From Melitaea cinxia (Eukaryota; Arthropoda; Insecta; Lepidoptera; Nymphalidae), in assembly GCF_905220565.1 (NCBI RefSeq), contig NC_059412.1, forward strand, positions 14,232,125-14,296,124: a stretch of 64,000 nt of DNA, read 5' to 3'. Position 1 is the first letter of the stretch, and every line of letters begins with the position of its first letter. The translations under genes and the position numbers were made by a program. A model generated the notes under the pieces. It saw only the letters and a program-made list of their open reading frames with translations. It had not been told where the DNA came from and made no database searches. Below are positions 12,104 to 23,340 of this stretch, one piece after another.

Positions 12104-12605
12104 TTTTCTCCTTAAGAATCGATTTTCATTTAAGGCCCCGGAATGAAAAAATTGAACAGTAAAATCTACTGAACGAATGACCTTGTTAGAGATGGCGTTC
12201 AGACGTTTTCTAATAACGCAATTAGGTTCCGATAGATGGCGTTATTGCATTCATTTATTTACAATTTGATATAGTAATAATATATTTCTTAGACTAGTAA
12301 GCCTTTTTGTGCCTATTTAGACAGTTGATCTGAAGGGGTAAACTCCAGTCGTGCATCGGAGCTGTGTGAAAATATGAACATTACATATTTTTAATAAAAA
12401 AAGACATAAACCGTAATTCAATATAAATCCGCTTCAACTAAAAAACCCGCCGTAATAAGCGATGTCAGCGCTTCGCGCGAATCGACGACGGGCCTTTTAT
12501 GAAATATCTGCCTACAATCGCTAACAAAATGTTAGAAATAACAGTAGAACATTATATAATTCTACAATTTTATAATGTCGCGTTATATGGAATACGAACA
12601 AAGTA
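12104..12605 (+). repeat. Insertion splitting the modular repeat
   Basis: The module text breaks at CTTGACTGTTTTT and resumes at ATTTTTTCGTCGATCTACG about 500 bp later. The first 270 bp of the insert match the 'AGATGGCGTTA' family (TTCAGTAGATTTT, AGATGGCGTTA and TGCATCGGAGC in inverse order). The rest is unassigned. Confidence 0.55.
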
Positions 12606-12703
12606 TTACTATTTTTTCGTCGATCTACGTTGTATTACTCTTCGATGTAATTGAAGTCGGTTTTTTTTTCGTTTGCGAGCAAACACAATTATATTTTATT
12701 GTT
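12606..12703 (+). repeat. Terminal part of the split modular repeat
   Basis: Carries TTTTTCGTCGATCTACGTTG, ATTGAAGTCGG and the end motif TCGTTTGCGAGCAAACACAA. Together with 10812-12103 it makes one interrupted element. Confidence 0.65.
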
Positions 12704-13157
12704 TTCAAATTAACACATATTGTATATAAAGACGGTTCATTTGTGTCAGTAGCAAAACTTAAAAACTGTATTTTTATTGAAGCTCTCCTGTTTCACGAAA
12801 ATTAAGAAGTAGCTATAATTTTTATTACTAGTAATACAAGATGTTTGTATCGTAATGATGTAATAAAGTTGTGGAATTTAATTGAAAGTTTGCCAAAACG
12901 TGCTCATCACTAAAACCACCAGTCACATTAAAAAAAAATTGCACAAACCTATATTCATACACAATATTTTTTTTAAATACAGAATTTTTAAGACTTTAGG
13001 TTGGTTTATCTTAATGAGAAAGTGTTGGAAAATCAGAAAGTCTAAAGGCCGAAATAAAACTTGTTTTTTTTTTAATTTCAAGTGAAATTGGAATTTGGAA
13101 TCTTAGGATTAGAATTTTGGTAAACAATAAATAAATATAAACATTCCATATTCAAAG
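12704..13157. other. Unassigned AT-rich sequence
   Basis: No gene or repeat recognised. Confidence 0.4.
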
Positions 13158-13360
13158 GCTGCTAACTTCTGGCTTTGAAATACACAGGCCGAAGTCGGGC
13201 AGCAGCGTCTTCGGTGCGACAAAGCCAGCCCTGCGGTCATAAACCCGCCTGCCCAGCGTGGTGACTATGGGCAACACACATGAGTTCACGCTATTTTTGG
13301 CACGAACTTTTGGAGGCCTATGTCCAGCAGTGGACTGTATTAGGCTGAAGTGATGACCAA
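13158..13360 (+). repeat. RTE-derived short non-autonomous element, 5' truncated
   Basis: Contains GGCAGCAGCGTCTTCGGTGC and GCCCAGCGTGGTGACTATGG, which match the 5' leader of the intact RTE at 14344-17569. These are joined directly to GGAGGCCTATGTCCAGCAGT and GTATTAGGCTGAAGTGATGA, which match its 3' end. The roughly 3 kb coding body is absent. Confidence 0.75.
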
Positions 13361-13544
13361 ACTGGCGGGGAATGCTAACATTTGTCGTGTGCAGAGATCG
13401 AACCCATACCCGAGTAGAAATTTTTTCGTCTTCCTTAGAAGGACCGGACCAGGCATGCCTAATCAGGACTAGATAAGGCATGTAACGCATATGATTGGTC
13501 TAGACCTGATCAGGATGAGATGAGATTTCCTGATCTGGACCCGA

Positions 13545-13628
13545 TCACGTTCGCCATGTGCGGGGATCGAATCCGCAACTGCTAGCGTTACAGCCACAAA
13601 CCAGTGCTGTGACCGTTGCGTCAACGCG
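13545..13628 (-). repeat. tRNA-like head of SINE family 2
   Basis: Minus-strand reading gives a tRNA-like head ending in GGATTCGATCCCCGCACATG, as in the complete copies at 47578 and 51703. Confidence 0.6.
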
Positions 13629-14067
13629 AAAGGTTAGGAGGCGACATACTCAAAACATACTGTCGAATTGAGAATTTTCAATTTTTTTTTAGTTCCTTTG
13701 GGCCTTTTCCAAGCAGTGGCATTTTAGGCGTATAAAAGTATTAAATATCAAAATTCCTCGTATATCCTACACAATAACATCAGATTTCAGTTCAAACATT
13801 TTTTTTTTTGTTATAAGCTTACGTTTGCATATTCGTTCGTTTTTTTATGAAATAATTTTACGATTCATTCTCTGTTTGCGAATAAAGAACAAAGTTAAAT
13901 AAAATGATATATGGTTATATATAGCAGGTATGTATTGTTGAACATGAAATGAAGATATTTTTTGACGTTAAAAAATAATAATTATTATTATTATATACAA
14001 ATTGGGAAATCAATGAAATACTTTATTCATAATATTTAAATAACAAATATAGATTAACAAACACAAC

Positions 14068-14166
14068 AGACAAAGCCAGCTTGCGGTCCCCAGTCTGCCT
14101 GTCCAGCGTGGTGACTATGAGCAAATCACATGAGTTCACGCCATTTTTGGCTCGAACTTGTGGAGG
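14068..14166 (+). repeat. RTE-derived short element, left part (split by SINE)
   Basis: Runs from ACAAAGCCAGCTTGCGG to TTGTGGAGGCCTATG and then stops abruptly at a T-run. Its continuation GTCCAGTAGTGAACTGCGAT...GATGTGGTGG is found at 17685-17735. The two parts form one element interrupted by 3.5 kb. Confidence 0.75.
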
Positions 14167-14343
14167 CCTATGTTTTTTTTTTATGTCACTAGGTTGGCAA
14201 ACAGGCGTACGGCTCACCTGATGGTAAGCGATTACCGTAGCTTATAGACACCTGTAACACCAGAAGCATCGCAAGCGCGTTGCCGACCCAATCCCCAATC
14301 CCCCCAGGAGCTCTGGTCACCTTACTCACCAACAGGAACACAC
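14167..14343 (-). repeat. SINE family 1, A-tail half (split by RTE)
   Basis: Minus-strand copy: T-run (the A tail), GTCACTAGGTTGGCAAAC, down to TCACCAACAGGAACAC. The remaining head half resumes at 17570 with ACACAATATTGCTTG. Confidence 0.8.
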
Positions 14344-17300
14344 ACACACATCAGCCTATCGCAGTCCACTGCTGGACATAGGCCTCCCCAAGTTCGCGCC
14401 ACACATCCCGGTCTTCCGCAATCCTCATCCAGCCTACACCGGCAATCTTACGTAGATCGTCGGTCCAACGGGCCGGAGGACGTCCCACACTGCGTTTGCC
14501 AAGACGCGGTCTCCACTCTAGGACCCGTCTACTCCAACGGCCATCGGTCCTGCGACACAGATGACCAGCCCACTGCCACTTCAACTTGCTAATTCTGTGG
14601 GCTATGTCGGTTACTTTCGTTCTCCCGCGGATAGTCTCATTTCTAATCCTGTCTTTGAGAGAGACCCCAAGCATAGCCCGTTCCATTGCACGTTGAGCGA
14701 CTTTAAACTTGTGGACCAGTCCTTTGGTCAGTGTCCACGTCTCGGCTCCGTATGTTAACACAGGCAGGACGCATTGCTCGAAAACTTTTGTCTTCAAGCA
14801 TTGCGGAATCTTCGAAGTGAAGACTCGACGGAGTCTGCCAAACGCCGCCCAGCCCAACCGAATCCTCCTATCGGCCTCCTTCTCAAAGTTGTTGCGGCCT
14901 AGTTGGATAGTATGGCCTAGGTAAATATAATCCTGAACAACTTCGAGAAGGGTACCATCGACCGATACCGGTATCGGTATGACTTGGTTGTTAAACATAA
15001 CTTTCGTCTTATCCAAGTTCATACAGAGACCGACACGTCGGGAGGACTCGTTTAGGCCGGCCAGCATTTGGCCTAACTCATCCAGCGTCTCCGCAAAGAT
15101 GACAATATCGTCGGCGAAACGAAGGTGAGAGATGAATTCACCGTTGACGTTGATGCCCCGTTCCCCCCAATCCAAGGTCTTAAAAACATCCTCTAGCGCA
15201 GTGGTAAACAGTTTCGGTGATATTACATCCCCCTGTCTTACCCCGCGCCGGAGGGAAATAGGTCTTGTTCTTTGGTCATTGACATGAACGGTCATCGTCG
15301 CCGCGTCGTACATAGATTTTAGCACCTCGATATATCGCCAGTCGACATGACATCTCTGCAGAGAGTCCAGGACAGCCCAGGTCTCGACGGAGTCGAAGGC
15401 TTTCTCGTAGTCCACAAATGCCATACACAGCGGTTGATTATATTCTTCCGTCTTTTGGATAATCTGCCGAACAGTATGGATGTGGTCCACGGTGCTGTAG
15501 CCATTTCGAAACCCAGCCTGCTCTGGTGGTTGGAATTCGTCGAGTCTTCTGGCGAGACGATTCGTAACAACCCTCGAAAACAGCTTATAGACGTGGCTCA
15601 GAAGTGAGATCGGTCTGTAATTCTTTAACAGAGACTTATCGCCTCTCTTAAAGAACAGCACCACCACACTCCTGGACCACGCCTCCGGCGTGGTACCTCG
15701 GTGGATGACGGCGTTAAATAGTCTTGCCAAGGCTTTCAGGACAGGTCGCCCTGCGGCTTTAAGGAGTTCAGTGGTAACTCCGTCATCCCCCGGGGCCCTT
15801 CCGTTTTTAAGCTGCCCGAGCGCTGCACCAATCTCATCCTCTTCGAAGTCCGGGATACACTCCGAATAATGGCGCAACAATGGTGCCCGTGGATCTTCGG
15901 TGTCCCAAGTCGCAGGCTTGCGTGCGCTCGACGAGTACAGCTGTCCATAAAAATTCTCAACCTCTTCTCGGACCTGAGGGCGAGAGCAGACGGTTCTGCC
16001 ATCTGCTGTTTTAAGCTTCGCAAGAAGGCTTCTCCCCAATGGTCTTTGGAAAACTTTGGACCCCCTATTCTGCTCAATCAGAGTAGCAACCTCTCTCGTA
16101 TTTGAGCAGCGGAGGTCTCGGCGAATAATTTTCCGTACCCTCTTGGAAAGAGCCCTCTGTTCTGGCGAAGCAGCCGGCAACTCGCGCCTCTGCCGCATCA
16201 GATCCAAGGCTTCGGGAGAAAGTTTGGACTGCTTCGTTGGCTTTGTTGGTGGAAAGTGCCTGCGACCCAGTGTACACACCGTCTTCACCACGTTGTCGGT
16301 TATCTCGTCCACGTCGCTAGTAGTTTCCAGCGAATCGAATCGGTTTTGGAGTTCCAACTGAAACTGTTCGGAGCCACATAGTATTTGGGGCAGCGTGGGT
16401 CGGAGAGTAGATTTCATCAAGCGGGTCCGCTCCTTTCGGAGACATATATTCAGAGTGCCCCGTACTAGCCGGTGGTCGCTGCCGGTGTTAAACCTGTTAA
16501 CCACTGAGACATCTCTGAATATATGCCTTTTATCCGCTATGATGAAATCTATCTCGTTCCTCGTCACAGTATCGGGGCTTTGCCATGTCCACCTCCTTTG
16601 GGGCTTCTTCTCAAAAAATGAGTTCATCAAGAAGAGCCCCTCCGATTCGAGGAAGTTGACAAGCGTCTCCCCCCTGTGATTCCTGTGCCCCAATCCGTGT
16701 GGTCCGATGCTCGATCCGTCGCGGCCTTGTACTCCCACTTTAGCGTTGAAGTCTCCCATAACAACGCTGTAGAAGGTCGAAGTAGTGCCATGTATGGCCC
16801 TTGTGATATCTTCATACAAGGCTTCGACTTCATCGTCAGAGTGTGCCGAGGTCGGCGCATATACCTGTATCACTTTCAGGGAGTACCTGTCGGTGAGCTT
16901 AAGTACAAGGTACGCTACCCGGGTCGACACACTACTGACTTCCACAACGTTGTTAGTGAGAGTCTTGTGAACCAGAAAACCGACGCCACCTTGGGAAAGC
17001 CCATCACCTTCACGGAAGTAGAACAAGTGCCCGGAGTCCAGGATCATCGTGTCCTCTCCCTCTCTTCGGACTTCAGACAACCCCAGTATGCTCCACTTAA
17101 TGTGACTAAGTTCTACCTCAAGTTCGGTGAGGTGATGGTCCAACCGTAGCGTGCGTCCATTATACGTAGCCAGGAATATTTTTCTATGGCAGCCTCCCGT
17201 ACCCCGGTGATTCTTAGCACCCTCTACCCCACCGTTACCACGGCCGCTGCCGTAGCCGGGAATAGTGGGGCTGCCGGGAACTGAGGGCCTTATTTTTAGG

Positions 17301-17569
17301 TTCGAACTCATGGGGGTTTTTGCCCATAGTCACCACGCTGGGCAGGCGGGTTGGTGACCGCAGGGCTGACTTTGTCGCACCGAAGACGCTGCTGCCCGTC
17401 CTCGGTCTGTGCATTTAAAAAGCCAGCAGTTGGATGGCTATCCCGCCATCGGTCGGCCTTTTAAGTTCCAAGGTGGTAGTGGAACTGTGCTATCCCTTAG
17501 TCGCCTCTTACGACACCCACGGGAAGAGATGGGGTGGCTAAATTCTTTAGTGCCGAAACCACACAGCAC
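14344..17569 (-). mobile_element. Full-length RTE-type non-LTR retrotransposon
   Basis: A minus-strand element with about 250 nt of 5' leader (17312-17569, starting about GTGTGGTTTCGGCACTAAAG), one intact 986-codon frame, and almost no 3' UTR. The stop codon is followed at once by a (TG)n tail at 14343-14350. Very short 3' UTRs with microsatellite tails are known for the RTE clade. It is inserted inside a family-1 SINE. The intact frame indicates a young insertion. Confidence 0.85.
14351..17311 (-). CDS. RTE-clade endonuclease / reverse transcriptase (intact)
   Basis: A 986-residue polyprotein that would nick target DNA and reverse-transcribe the element's RNA in the nucleus. The N-terminal apurinic-type endonuclease covers about residues 44-285: ATYNGRTL near 48, the Glu of LSEVRR near 80, GDFNAKVG near 186 and GSDHRLV near 277. 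Reverse transcriptase covers about 545-800: NYRPISLLS near 564, QAGFRNGYST near 598, VDYEKAFDSV near 633, GVRQGDVISP near 690 and the catalytic FADD at 732-735. The C-terminal tail has the VGRPPARW and DVWRELGEAY words common in insect RTE proteins. There is no frameshift or internal stop, and the length is usual for RTE. Starts at the first ATG after the leader. No separate upstream ORF is seen. Insect relatives are often mis-annotated as craniofacial development protein 2-like. Identification is from motifs; no database was searched. Confidence 0.93.
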   Translation of the reverse strand: MSSNLKIRPSVPGSPTIPGYGSGRGNGGVEGAKNHRGTGGCHRKIFLATYNGRTLRLDHHLTELEVELSHIKWSILGLSEVRREGEDTMILDSGHLFYFREGDGLSQGGVGFLVHKTLTNNVVEVSSVSTRVAYLVLKLTDRYSLKVIQVYAPTSAHSDDEVEALYEDITRAIHGTTSTFYSVVMGDFNAKVGVQGRDGSSIGPHGLGHRNHRGETLVNFLESEGLFLMNSFFEKKPQRRWTWQSPDTVTRNEIDFIIADKRHIFRDVSVVNRFNTGSDHRLVRGTLNICLRKERTRLMKSTLRPTLPQILCGSEQFQLELQNRFDSLETTSDVDEITDNVVKTVCTLGRRHFPPTKPTKQSKLSPEALDLMRQRRELPAASPEQRALSKRVRKIIRRDLRCSNTREVATLIEQNRGSKVFQRPLGRSLLAKLKTADGRTVCSRPQVREEVENFYGQLYSSSARKPATWDTEDPRAPLLRHYSECIPDFEEDEIGAALGQLKNGRAPGDDGVTTELLKAAGRPVLKALARLFNAVIHRGTTPEAWSRSVVVLFFKRGDKSLLKNYRPISLLSHVYKLFSRVVTNRLARRLDEFQPPEQAGFRNGYSTVDHIHTVRQIIQKTEEYNQPLCMAFVDYEKAFDSVETWAVLDSLQRCHVDWRYIEVLKSMYDAATMTVHVNDQRTRPISLRRGVRQGDVISPKLFTTALEDVFKTLDWGERGINVNGEFISHLRFADDIVIFAETLDELGQMLAGLNESSRRVGLCMNLDKTKVMFNNQVIPIPVSVDGTLLEVVQDYIYLGHTIQLGRNNFEKEADRRIRLGWAAFGRLRRVFTSKIPQCLKTKVFEQCVLPVLTYGAETWTLTKGLVHKFKVAQRAMERAMLGVSLKDRIRNETIRGRTKVTDIAHRISKLKWQWAGHLCRRTDGRWSRRVLEWRPRLGKRSVGRPPARWTDDLRKIAGVGWMRIAEDRDVWRELGEAYVQQWTAIG

Positions 17570-17684
17570 ACAATATTGCTTGAAAACAGTATTATTTTGC
17601 TGTGATCTTCTGTAAGGTCGAGTTACTACCCCAGTCGGGCTGCTCCATATTTAGCAGGAAATTCCTGCTGTGCCCTACCTCAGT
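17570..17684 (-). repeat. SINE family 1, head half (split by RTE)
   Basis: Carries ACAATATTGCTTGAAAACAG, CCCCAGTCGGGCTGCTCC and CTGTGCCCTACCTCAGTT, completing the SINE begun at 14167. Confidence 0.8.
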
Positions 17685-17735
17685 TGTCCAGTAGTGAACT
17701 GCGATAGGCTGATGTGGTGGTGGTGGTTGTCACGT
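17685..17735 (+). repeat. RTE-derived short element, right part
   Basis: GTCCAGTAGTGAACTGCGAT, AGGCTGATG and a (GTG)n tail complete the element whose left part is 14068-14166. Confidence 0.7.
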
Positions 17736-17897
17736 TAAACTATCCGTAAACGAACTTTACAAAGAACCAATTTTTTATTATAATTAGTAGATATAGAATT
17801 AACCTTCCATAGTAAAATAACTATCGATAGCAAAAACAACAATTTAACTAGAGCAAGTAACAGGCATTAACGCATTCGAAAGACTAGAACCTTTTTT

Positions 17898-18045
17898 TTA
17901 CGTGGGGAAAATCCATCATGGATACCCTTCGGCGCGGGGGCGTCTCCTTATGTCAGACTCCTACTGACTAAAAAACCACCAGGCGAGATGGGGTCGCGCT
18001 AGAATTCGCCACCTCGCCCGGGCAAAGCCTTCGGACCCCAGGTCG
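17898..18045. repeat. GC-rich dispersed-repeat-like block
   Basis: A sharp GC-rich island in AT-rich flanks (GGCGCGGGGGCGTCTCC, CACCTCGCCCGGGCAAAGCC). No open frame. No other copy was found in this window, so the assignment is weak. Confidence 0.35.
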
Positions 18046-19847
18046 AAAAACTAGAACCTAGTGTGACTCAAAAATATTAATAAATATTATTAAAGACGGG
18101 ATAGATGTCCTTTCCTAAGCTTAGCATATACTAGGATGAATAACTCTGACCCTATTATGTGCCACTTTATTCAAATACTTATTCCTTTACATCCAAATCC
18201 GTCGGACAGTTCAGACACATCCCAGATCGATATAAAGCCATTTGAGCACTGCCCGTCTGTACAGACATGGATTATACATGTGGCAATCGCTAAATTCCAC
18301 ACTTGTAGAGTTTAAGTCGCTCTTGAGACGCTGCTACACGTACAGACGAGTTCTCTTGGATGTAGACGTTTGATATATTGAAAATATATCAAAATTTGAC
18401 TCGCCATGGAATTGAAGCTTGCCAAGTGTTATCTCAACAATATTGCGTTTCATTAACGAAATGGCATGAATGTTTTTGATTCAGAGTGTTTATTGTTATC
18501 GATTAAATATGACTTTCAATTTTTTTTTTAATTTTTCAGTTGAAAATTCTTGATGTTTTATGCGTTACGATATTTTTAGTTTATCAAAAAATTAATGATG
18601 TGTTGCCAGTGCAATTAATTTTATAAATAAAAAGTGTCCATAACTTAGTGATATAAAATAATTGAATAGATTATGCTTAAATGCATATTTAGTTATAAAT
18701 ATGCATACTTGCATAGATATATAAGTTTGTATTTTTCTTCTTATTTACAAGAACATTACATGAAATTTAATCAATACCATTTATGTGGAATGGAGAATTT
18801 TATTTAGTTTTTATAATAATCAAACGAGTCACATGCTATTAAAATAAACATAGATTTTCGATAAAAAATGTTTATAAAAATGGAGTCAACTATACATAAA
18901 ATAACATATTATACGTATTATTATACAAAACAATTGAACTGCCCAAGACTTATAGTAATATAATCAGCGAGTCACAAGTCCTATCAGAAAAGTAGATGTC
19001 AGAGTTATCCTCAAAGACAATAAACATCACGTCTTCAATAACTTCAATCGTACATCATCTCGTAATGTGTTATATCTTGAAAGTATGCGATACGTCACGC
19101 GTATTTTGACTGATATGATATTTTGATAGAGCCTTCTCGGTCTCAACTATATCGATTTATAATACTGTAGGACGTTATAGTGAATAATAATGACATAAAG
19201 TAGTGGTGCACAACCGTTATAAGACCATAAGAGTAAGAGAACGCAAACTAATTAAATTGTTATGCTAAAAGGACGAAACAGTATTTGGTACCTAAAATAT
19301 TTAATAACGTAGTATGGCTTAGGGAACTAAATTTTGATGAAAAAATGATTAAGTTAACTATAAAAAATAAATTGATAACTGAAACACGTACCGAGTTTGC
19401 CAAAATTATTGATTTTTAAGTTTTTAAGTTTGTAAATTTAATTAAGTTTGCCTTTTTAAAATGTTTAATTATTTTAAATAAATGATAGTAATGTTATAAT
19501 TATGATAAAATTTTATAATATATGTATTGAAAAGAAATAAAAAACGAATATTCTATAATATACTTATGTTGACATGCGTTAATTCCGCCGATAAACTATC
19601 ACGCAGTTTGGCGGGTTAAGAAAAATTGAAAAGTATTTGGTCCAATAAAAAAATATTATTATTATTATATATAAAAGAATGTTGCTAAGCGCATCGAGAA
19701 TGACTCAACCCATTCGGCTAATTTATTTTAAATAAATAAATAAACAAATTTACAACAATCATAATGTTGTAAGTTATGAAAGTGAACCTAATTAAATATT
19801 TGGGTTATTCTCCACTCTTTTACAGCTTTTCTTAAACTATTATGACT
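18046..19847. other. Unassigned AT-rich sequence
   Basis: About 1.8 kb without gene signals. Only a Helitron 5'-end fragment at about 19678-19740 (AATGTTGCTAAGCGCATCG) is recognised. Confidence 0.5.
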
Positions 19848-20095
19848 AGCCCGTTGGCGCAGTTTGTAGTGACCCTGCTTTCTGCTCCGAGGGTTGTGGG
19901 TTCGATTCCCACCCCGAGTCTGGGTGTAATATAAATATTTATTTATATATGTATTATTTATAAGTATGTTTATCGAAAAAAAAATATATATGTAGCTATA
20001 TACCAGTCGGCTGTTACCTATAACACAAGCATTTAGTTGCTTACTTTAGGAACAGACGACCGTGTGTGTATTGTATAGATATTTATTTATTTATT
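19848..20095 (+). repeat. tRNA-derived SINE (family 3), best copy
   Basis: tRNA-like head with box A-like TGGCGCAGTTTG and box B-like GGGTTCGATTCCC, then GAGTCTGGGTGTAATATAAA, a CAGTCGGCTGTTACC body and a (TTTA)n tail. Partial copies lie at 1499, 2545, 10205 and 43478 and in 22205-22425. The promoter boxes point to a tRNA origin. Confidence 0.75.
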
Positions 20096-20415
20096 TTATT
20101 TATTTAGAATATTATCAAGAAAAGCGAAGTAATTCTTCAGAAAAATCAATTTGACTTCCTAAGCTAACATCCACTGCCATATTTTGGAATTATGAACGTC
20201 TTACCTTGGCAAATGGCGCTTCACTGAAATTGAAGAACAGGAAAATCTAATTTCTCTCGGGAACAGAATATTGATAAATAAAACAAATAAAAAAAAAATA
20301 TACGACTTGCGTCGTCTTTAGAGCGTAATCAAAAGAAAGGGCACGACATGTCCATTTAATGTGTTATATTAGTTTTAAGATTTACTTTTGTTTAACGGTA
20401 AGTTTAGAACAAATA

Positions 20416-20838
20416 ACTGAGGTAGGGCACAGCAGGAATTTCCTGCTCAAAATATGGAGCAGCCCGACTGGGGTAGTACCTCGACCTTATTTATTTATTT
20501 TTATTTTATACTTTATTGTACACCACAAATATATTACAAACAAAGCATAAAGATAGTTACAGACAGTGAAGTACAATGGGAGGACTTATGGCTAATTAGC
20601 CATTTCTTCCAGACAACCCATACCTTACAGAAGACCACAGCTAAATAATACTGTTTTCAAGCAGTATTGTGTTCCTGTTGGTGAGTAAGGTGACCAGAGC
20701 TCCTTGGGGGATTGGGGATCGGGTCGGCGACGCGCTTGCGATGCTTCTGGTGTTGCAGGTGTCTATAAGCTACGGTAATCGCTTACCATCAGGTGAGCCG
20801 TACGATTGTTTGCCGACCTAGTGACAAATAAAATTACT
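20416..20838 (+). repeat. SINE family 1 interrupted by a LINE 3' end
   Basis: Complete head and tail (AACTGAGGTAGGGCACAGC ... CCGACCTAGTGACAAATAAA), but split at CTCGACCTTA by about 140 bp at 20489-20628. Confidence 0.8.
20489..20628 (-). mobile_element. 5'-truncated LINE 3' end
   Basis: On the minus strand it ends ACAATAAAGTATAAAATAAA followed by repeated AATA units. It has a polyadenylation-like AATAAA and lies between ACCTTA-like repeats within the SINE. It is too short to carry coding sequence or to assign a clade. Confidence 0.5.
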
Positions 20839-22204
20839 ATTATTATTCCTGCTTGAGGAAAGAGGCTTATGCCTAGGCGTGGGATATTCCGGCTAAAGCG
20901 TATTATTATTTTTTAAAGAATAGCAGAGAAGTTTACTAATCTAAAATAAAATAAAATAAATCTCATTTCGATTTTACCCATTCCTTTTGAACTAAAATAT
21001 CCTATAAATATTCTATTACTGTGCGCAAAGCAAAGACTTCTTCTTTTTATCAGACGAAATGTCTAGATTTCTCCATTACGGAATTTTATATCAAAATTAA
21101 CGATCCTCAACTATCAAAAAATACTTCACAATGGGAAAATTTGTACCAATTCTAACATATACCTATACAATATGAGACGATGTGATTACATCCACGCGAT
21201 GTTAGTCCTCAACTTTTTTGGTCATGTTGTTGTTAAACGTCAACAATATCCTTACGCGTATTTAAGCCTTGAATATGAAATGTTCGAAAAAATCGTCATT
21301 ACATAAGCGATTTACTAATAATTTTTCTAAGTACAAACTAAATTTATTAAAATTTTGGCACCAATATTTTTTTCATAATTATGTTATAGCTAAACTGAAA
21401 TAAAAGTTATAACAACAAATTAAATACGAATATAACAATGATTAAATTGTCGTTTTTTTTTTTGTAAATTAATTCGAGTGATGCTTAAGATTTTTCATTT
21501 TTATATAGGTACAAATGATCGTAGATACCAATCCATAGCTATATTTATTTTAATCATTATTCCTATTGTATAGATAGCTACGAGTCAGTCGGTTTTCCGT
21601 AATCTTCATCCAGTAGAGTATTAGACTTTAATATAATTATTTATTGAATTGTACACAGTTTTTTATGCGACAAAAACCTATAGATAGTAATAATTATTAA
21701 TTAGTTAACTATAAATTTTATTTATTAAAGTTGCAACTCCTGTTGCTATGTCTGTATAAATAAATAAAAAAACCTTTTACAAAATCCCAACAATGAAAGG
21801 ATCAAGATTGTTATGTTTACAGTTGATGGTAGCAATAAATCTACAGGTGTTTTTCATGCAAGGATCAAGATGGATAGATCGACCTTTATAAATTGCGAAA
21901 CAACTGCGACTCGGGTATACGCTCAAGATTGATTGTCTTACATTCGATTGTTATGCGTTTGTTTTTTAGTATTGACTCTTTTTCCCGCGAATCACAAAAA
22001 TAAATTTAAAAAATACAACCACTCAACATTTGTGTGTGTACCGATTTTGATTAATATTTTATTGAATCGAAAGCTGGTAATATTTGGTTCCACACATCAA
22101 TTAAATTTTGCTAACCAATGTCTAGCGTGAGATTTTTGAGTTATTTCTGTACCTAATAATGGGTATTTAATTACTAATTTTAACGTTTTTTTTTTTTTGT
22201 AGTT
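20839..22204. other. Unassigned AT-rich sequence
   Basis: Contains the 3' tail of a family-2 SINE at about 20849-20905 and a fragment of the modular repeat at about 22035-22200 (ACCGATTTTGATTAATATTT, AATCGAAAGCTGG). No gene. Confidence 0.5.
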
Positions 22205-22425
22205 GAAACATACACACACGATCATCTGTTCCTACGGTAAGCAACTTAATGCTTGTGTTACAGTTAACAGCCGACTGATATAGGTAAATATTTTTTTTTG
22301 ATAAATATACATAAAAATAATACAAATATTACACGCAGACTTAGGCGGGAATCGAACATGCAACCCGCGGAACAAAAAGCAGGGACACTACAGACTGCGC
22401 TAGTGGGCTAGTCAAATTCGTCAAT
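22205..22425 (-). repeat. tRNA-derived SINE (family 3)
   Basis: Minus-strand copy with the box-B-like GGTTCGATTCCCGCC region slightly diverged and the CTATATCAGTCGGCTGTTAA body. The tail lies to the left. Confidence 0.65.
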
Positions 22426-23176
22426 TTTATCCTACCTTCGTATTACACAGCACAATTAATAAATTGTTGATATAAATTCAATTTGATTTTTATTGTTTGT
22501 GAGAAAACACAATTATTTTGATAATAATTCACTTAATTAAATCAGTGGAATCCTTTACGTCTCATCGCTGGTCAATGTCCAGAAAACGTCCAGTGTCATA
22601 TTACTCTCACAACATTCTCAGACGCCCCGAATGTAATTTTTAGCTCGATTTACCGCATACTGCTCCAGGATTTCCATTACACGTGCCCATTAACTCGGAT
22701 AGAACCTTTTGGAGTATTTTATAACTATATACCTGGCTGTGTCACCAGTATTCAATTTGATATTATGTTTTCTTCTCGGCCATTATAATTATGTGAACGA
22801 AGATGACGTTTTTCTTTGTACTATTTGTTCTAAACGTGATTTTTATAATAATTTTACGATACATTGAATGTGATAAGAACTATAATAAAAAAAAGATAAT
22901 ATAGTAACAGGCAGACACAATATTATTTAACAAGCTTTTTATTTTCATGAATCTGTATATTACCTACATTGCTGCACTCTTTAACATTAGTTTTCACTAT
23001 CACGAGTTAGCTGGAAAAGATCTCTTCTACAGATAAGCCCACCGTTGATGACTTAATTTCTATATAAATAACTGTATAAAATTTTTAAGTGTATAAAGAA
23101 TATATAAAAGTTATGTCCATATGGAATGGTAGCAAAAATCCATTGGAAAAGAATAACTTACATTTGAACATTCAAC
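22426..23176. other. Unassigned sequence
   Basis: No gene or repeat family recognised. Confidence 0.4.
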
Positions 23177-23340
23177 AAGCGTCTTCGGTGCGACAAAGCC
23201 AGACCTGCGGTCACCAACCTGCCTGCCCAGCGTGGTGACTATGGGCAACACACATTAGTTCACGCCATTTTTGGCGCGAACTTGTGGAGGCCTATGTCCA
23301 GCAGTGGATTTGGATAGGCTGAAGTGATGATGACGATGAT
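23177..23340 (+). repeat. RTE-derived short element, 5' truncated
   Basis: GCGTCTTCGGTGCGACAAAG (leader) joined to GCGCGAACTTGTGGAGGCC and a GATGATGACGATGAT tail (3' end). Confidence 0.75.

Noticed and set aside
16676..17149. 157-codon plus-strand frame opposite the RTE
   Set aside because: Antisense shadow of the endonuclease domain with no motifs of its own.
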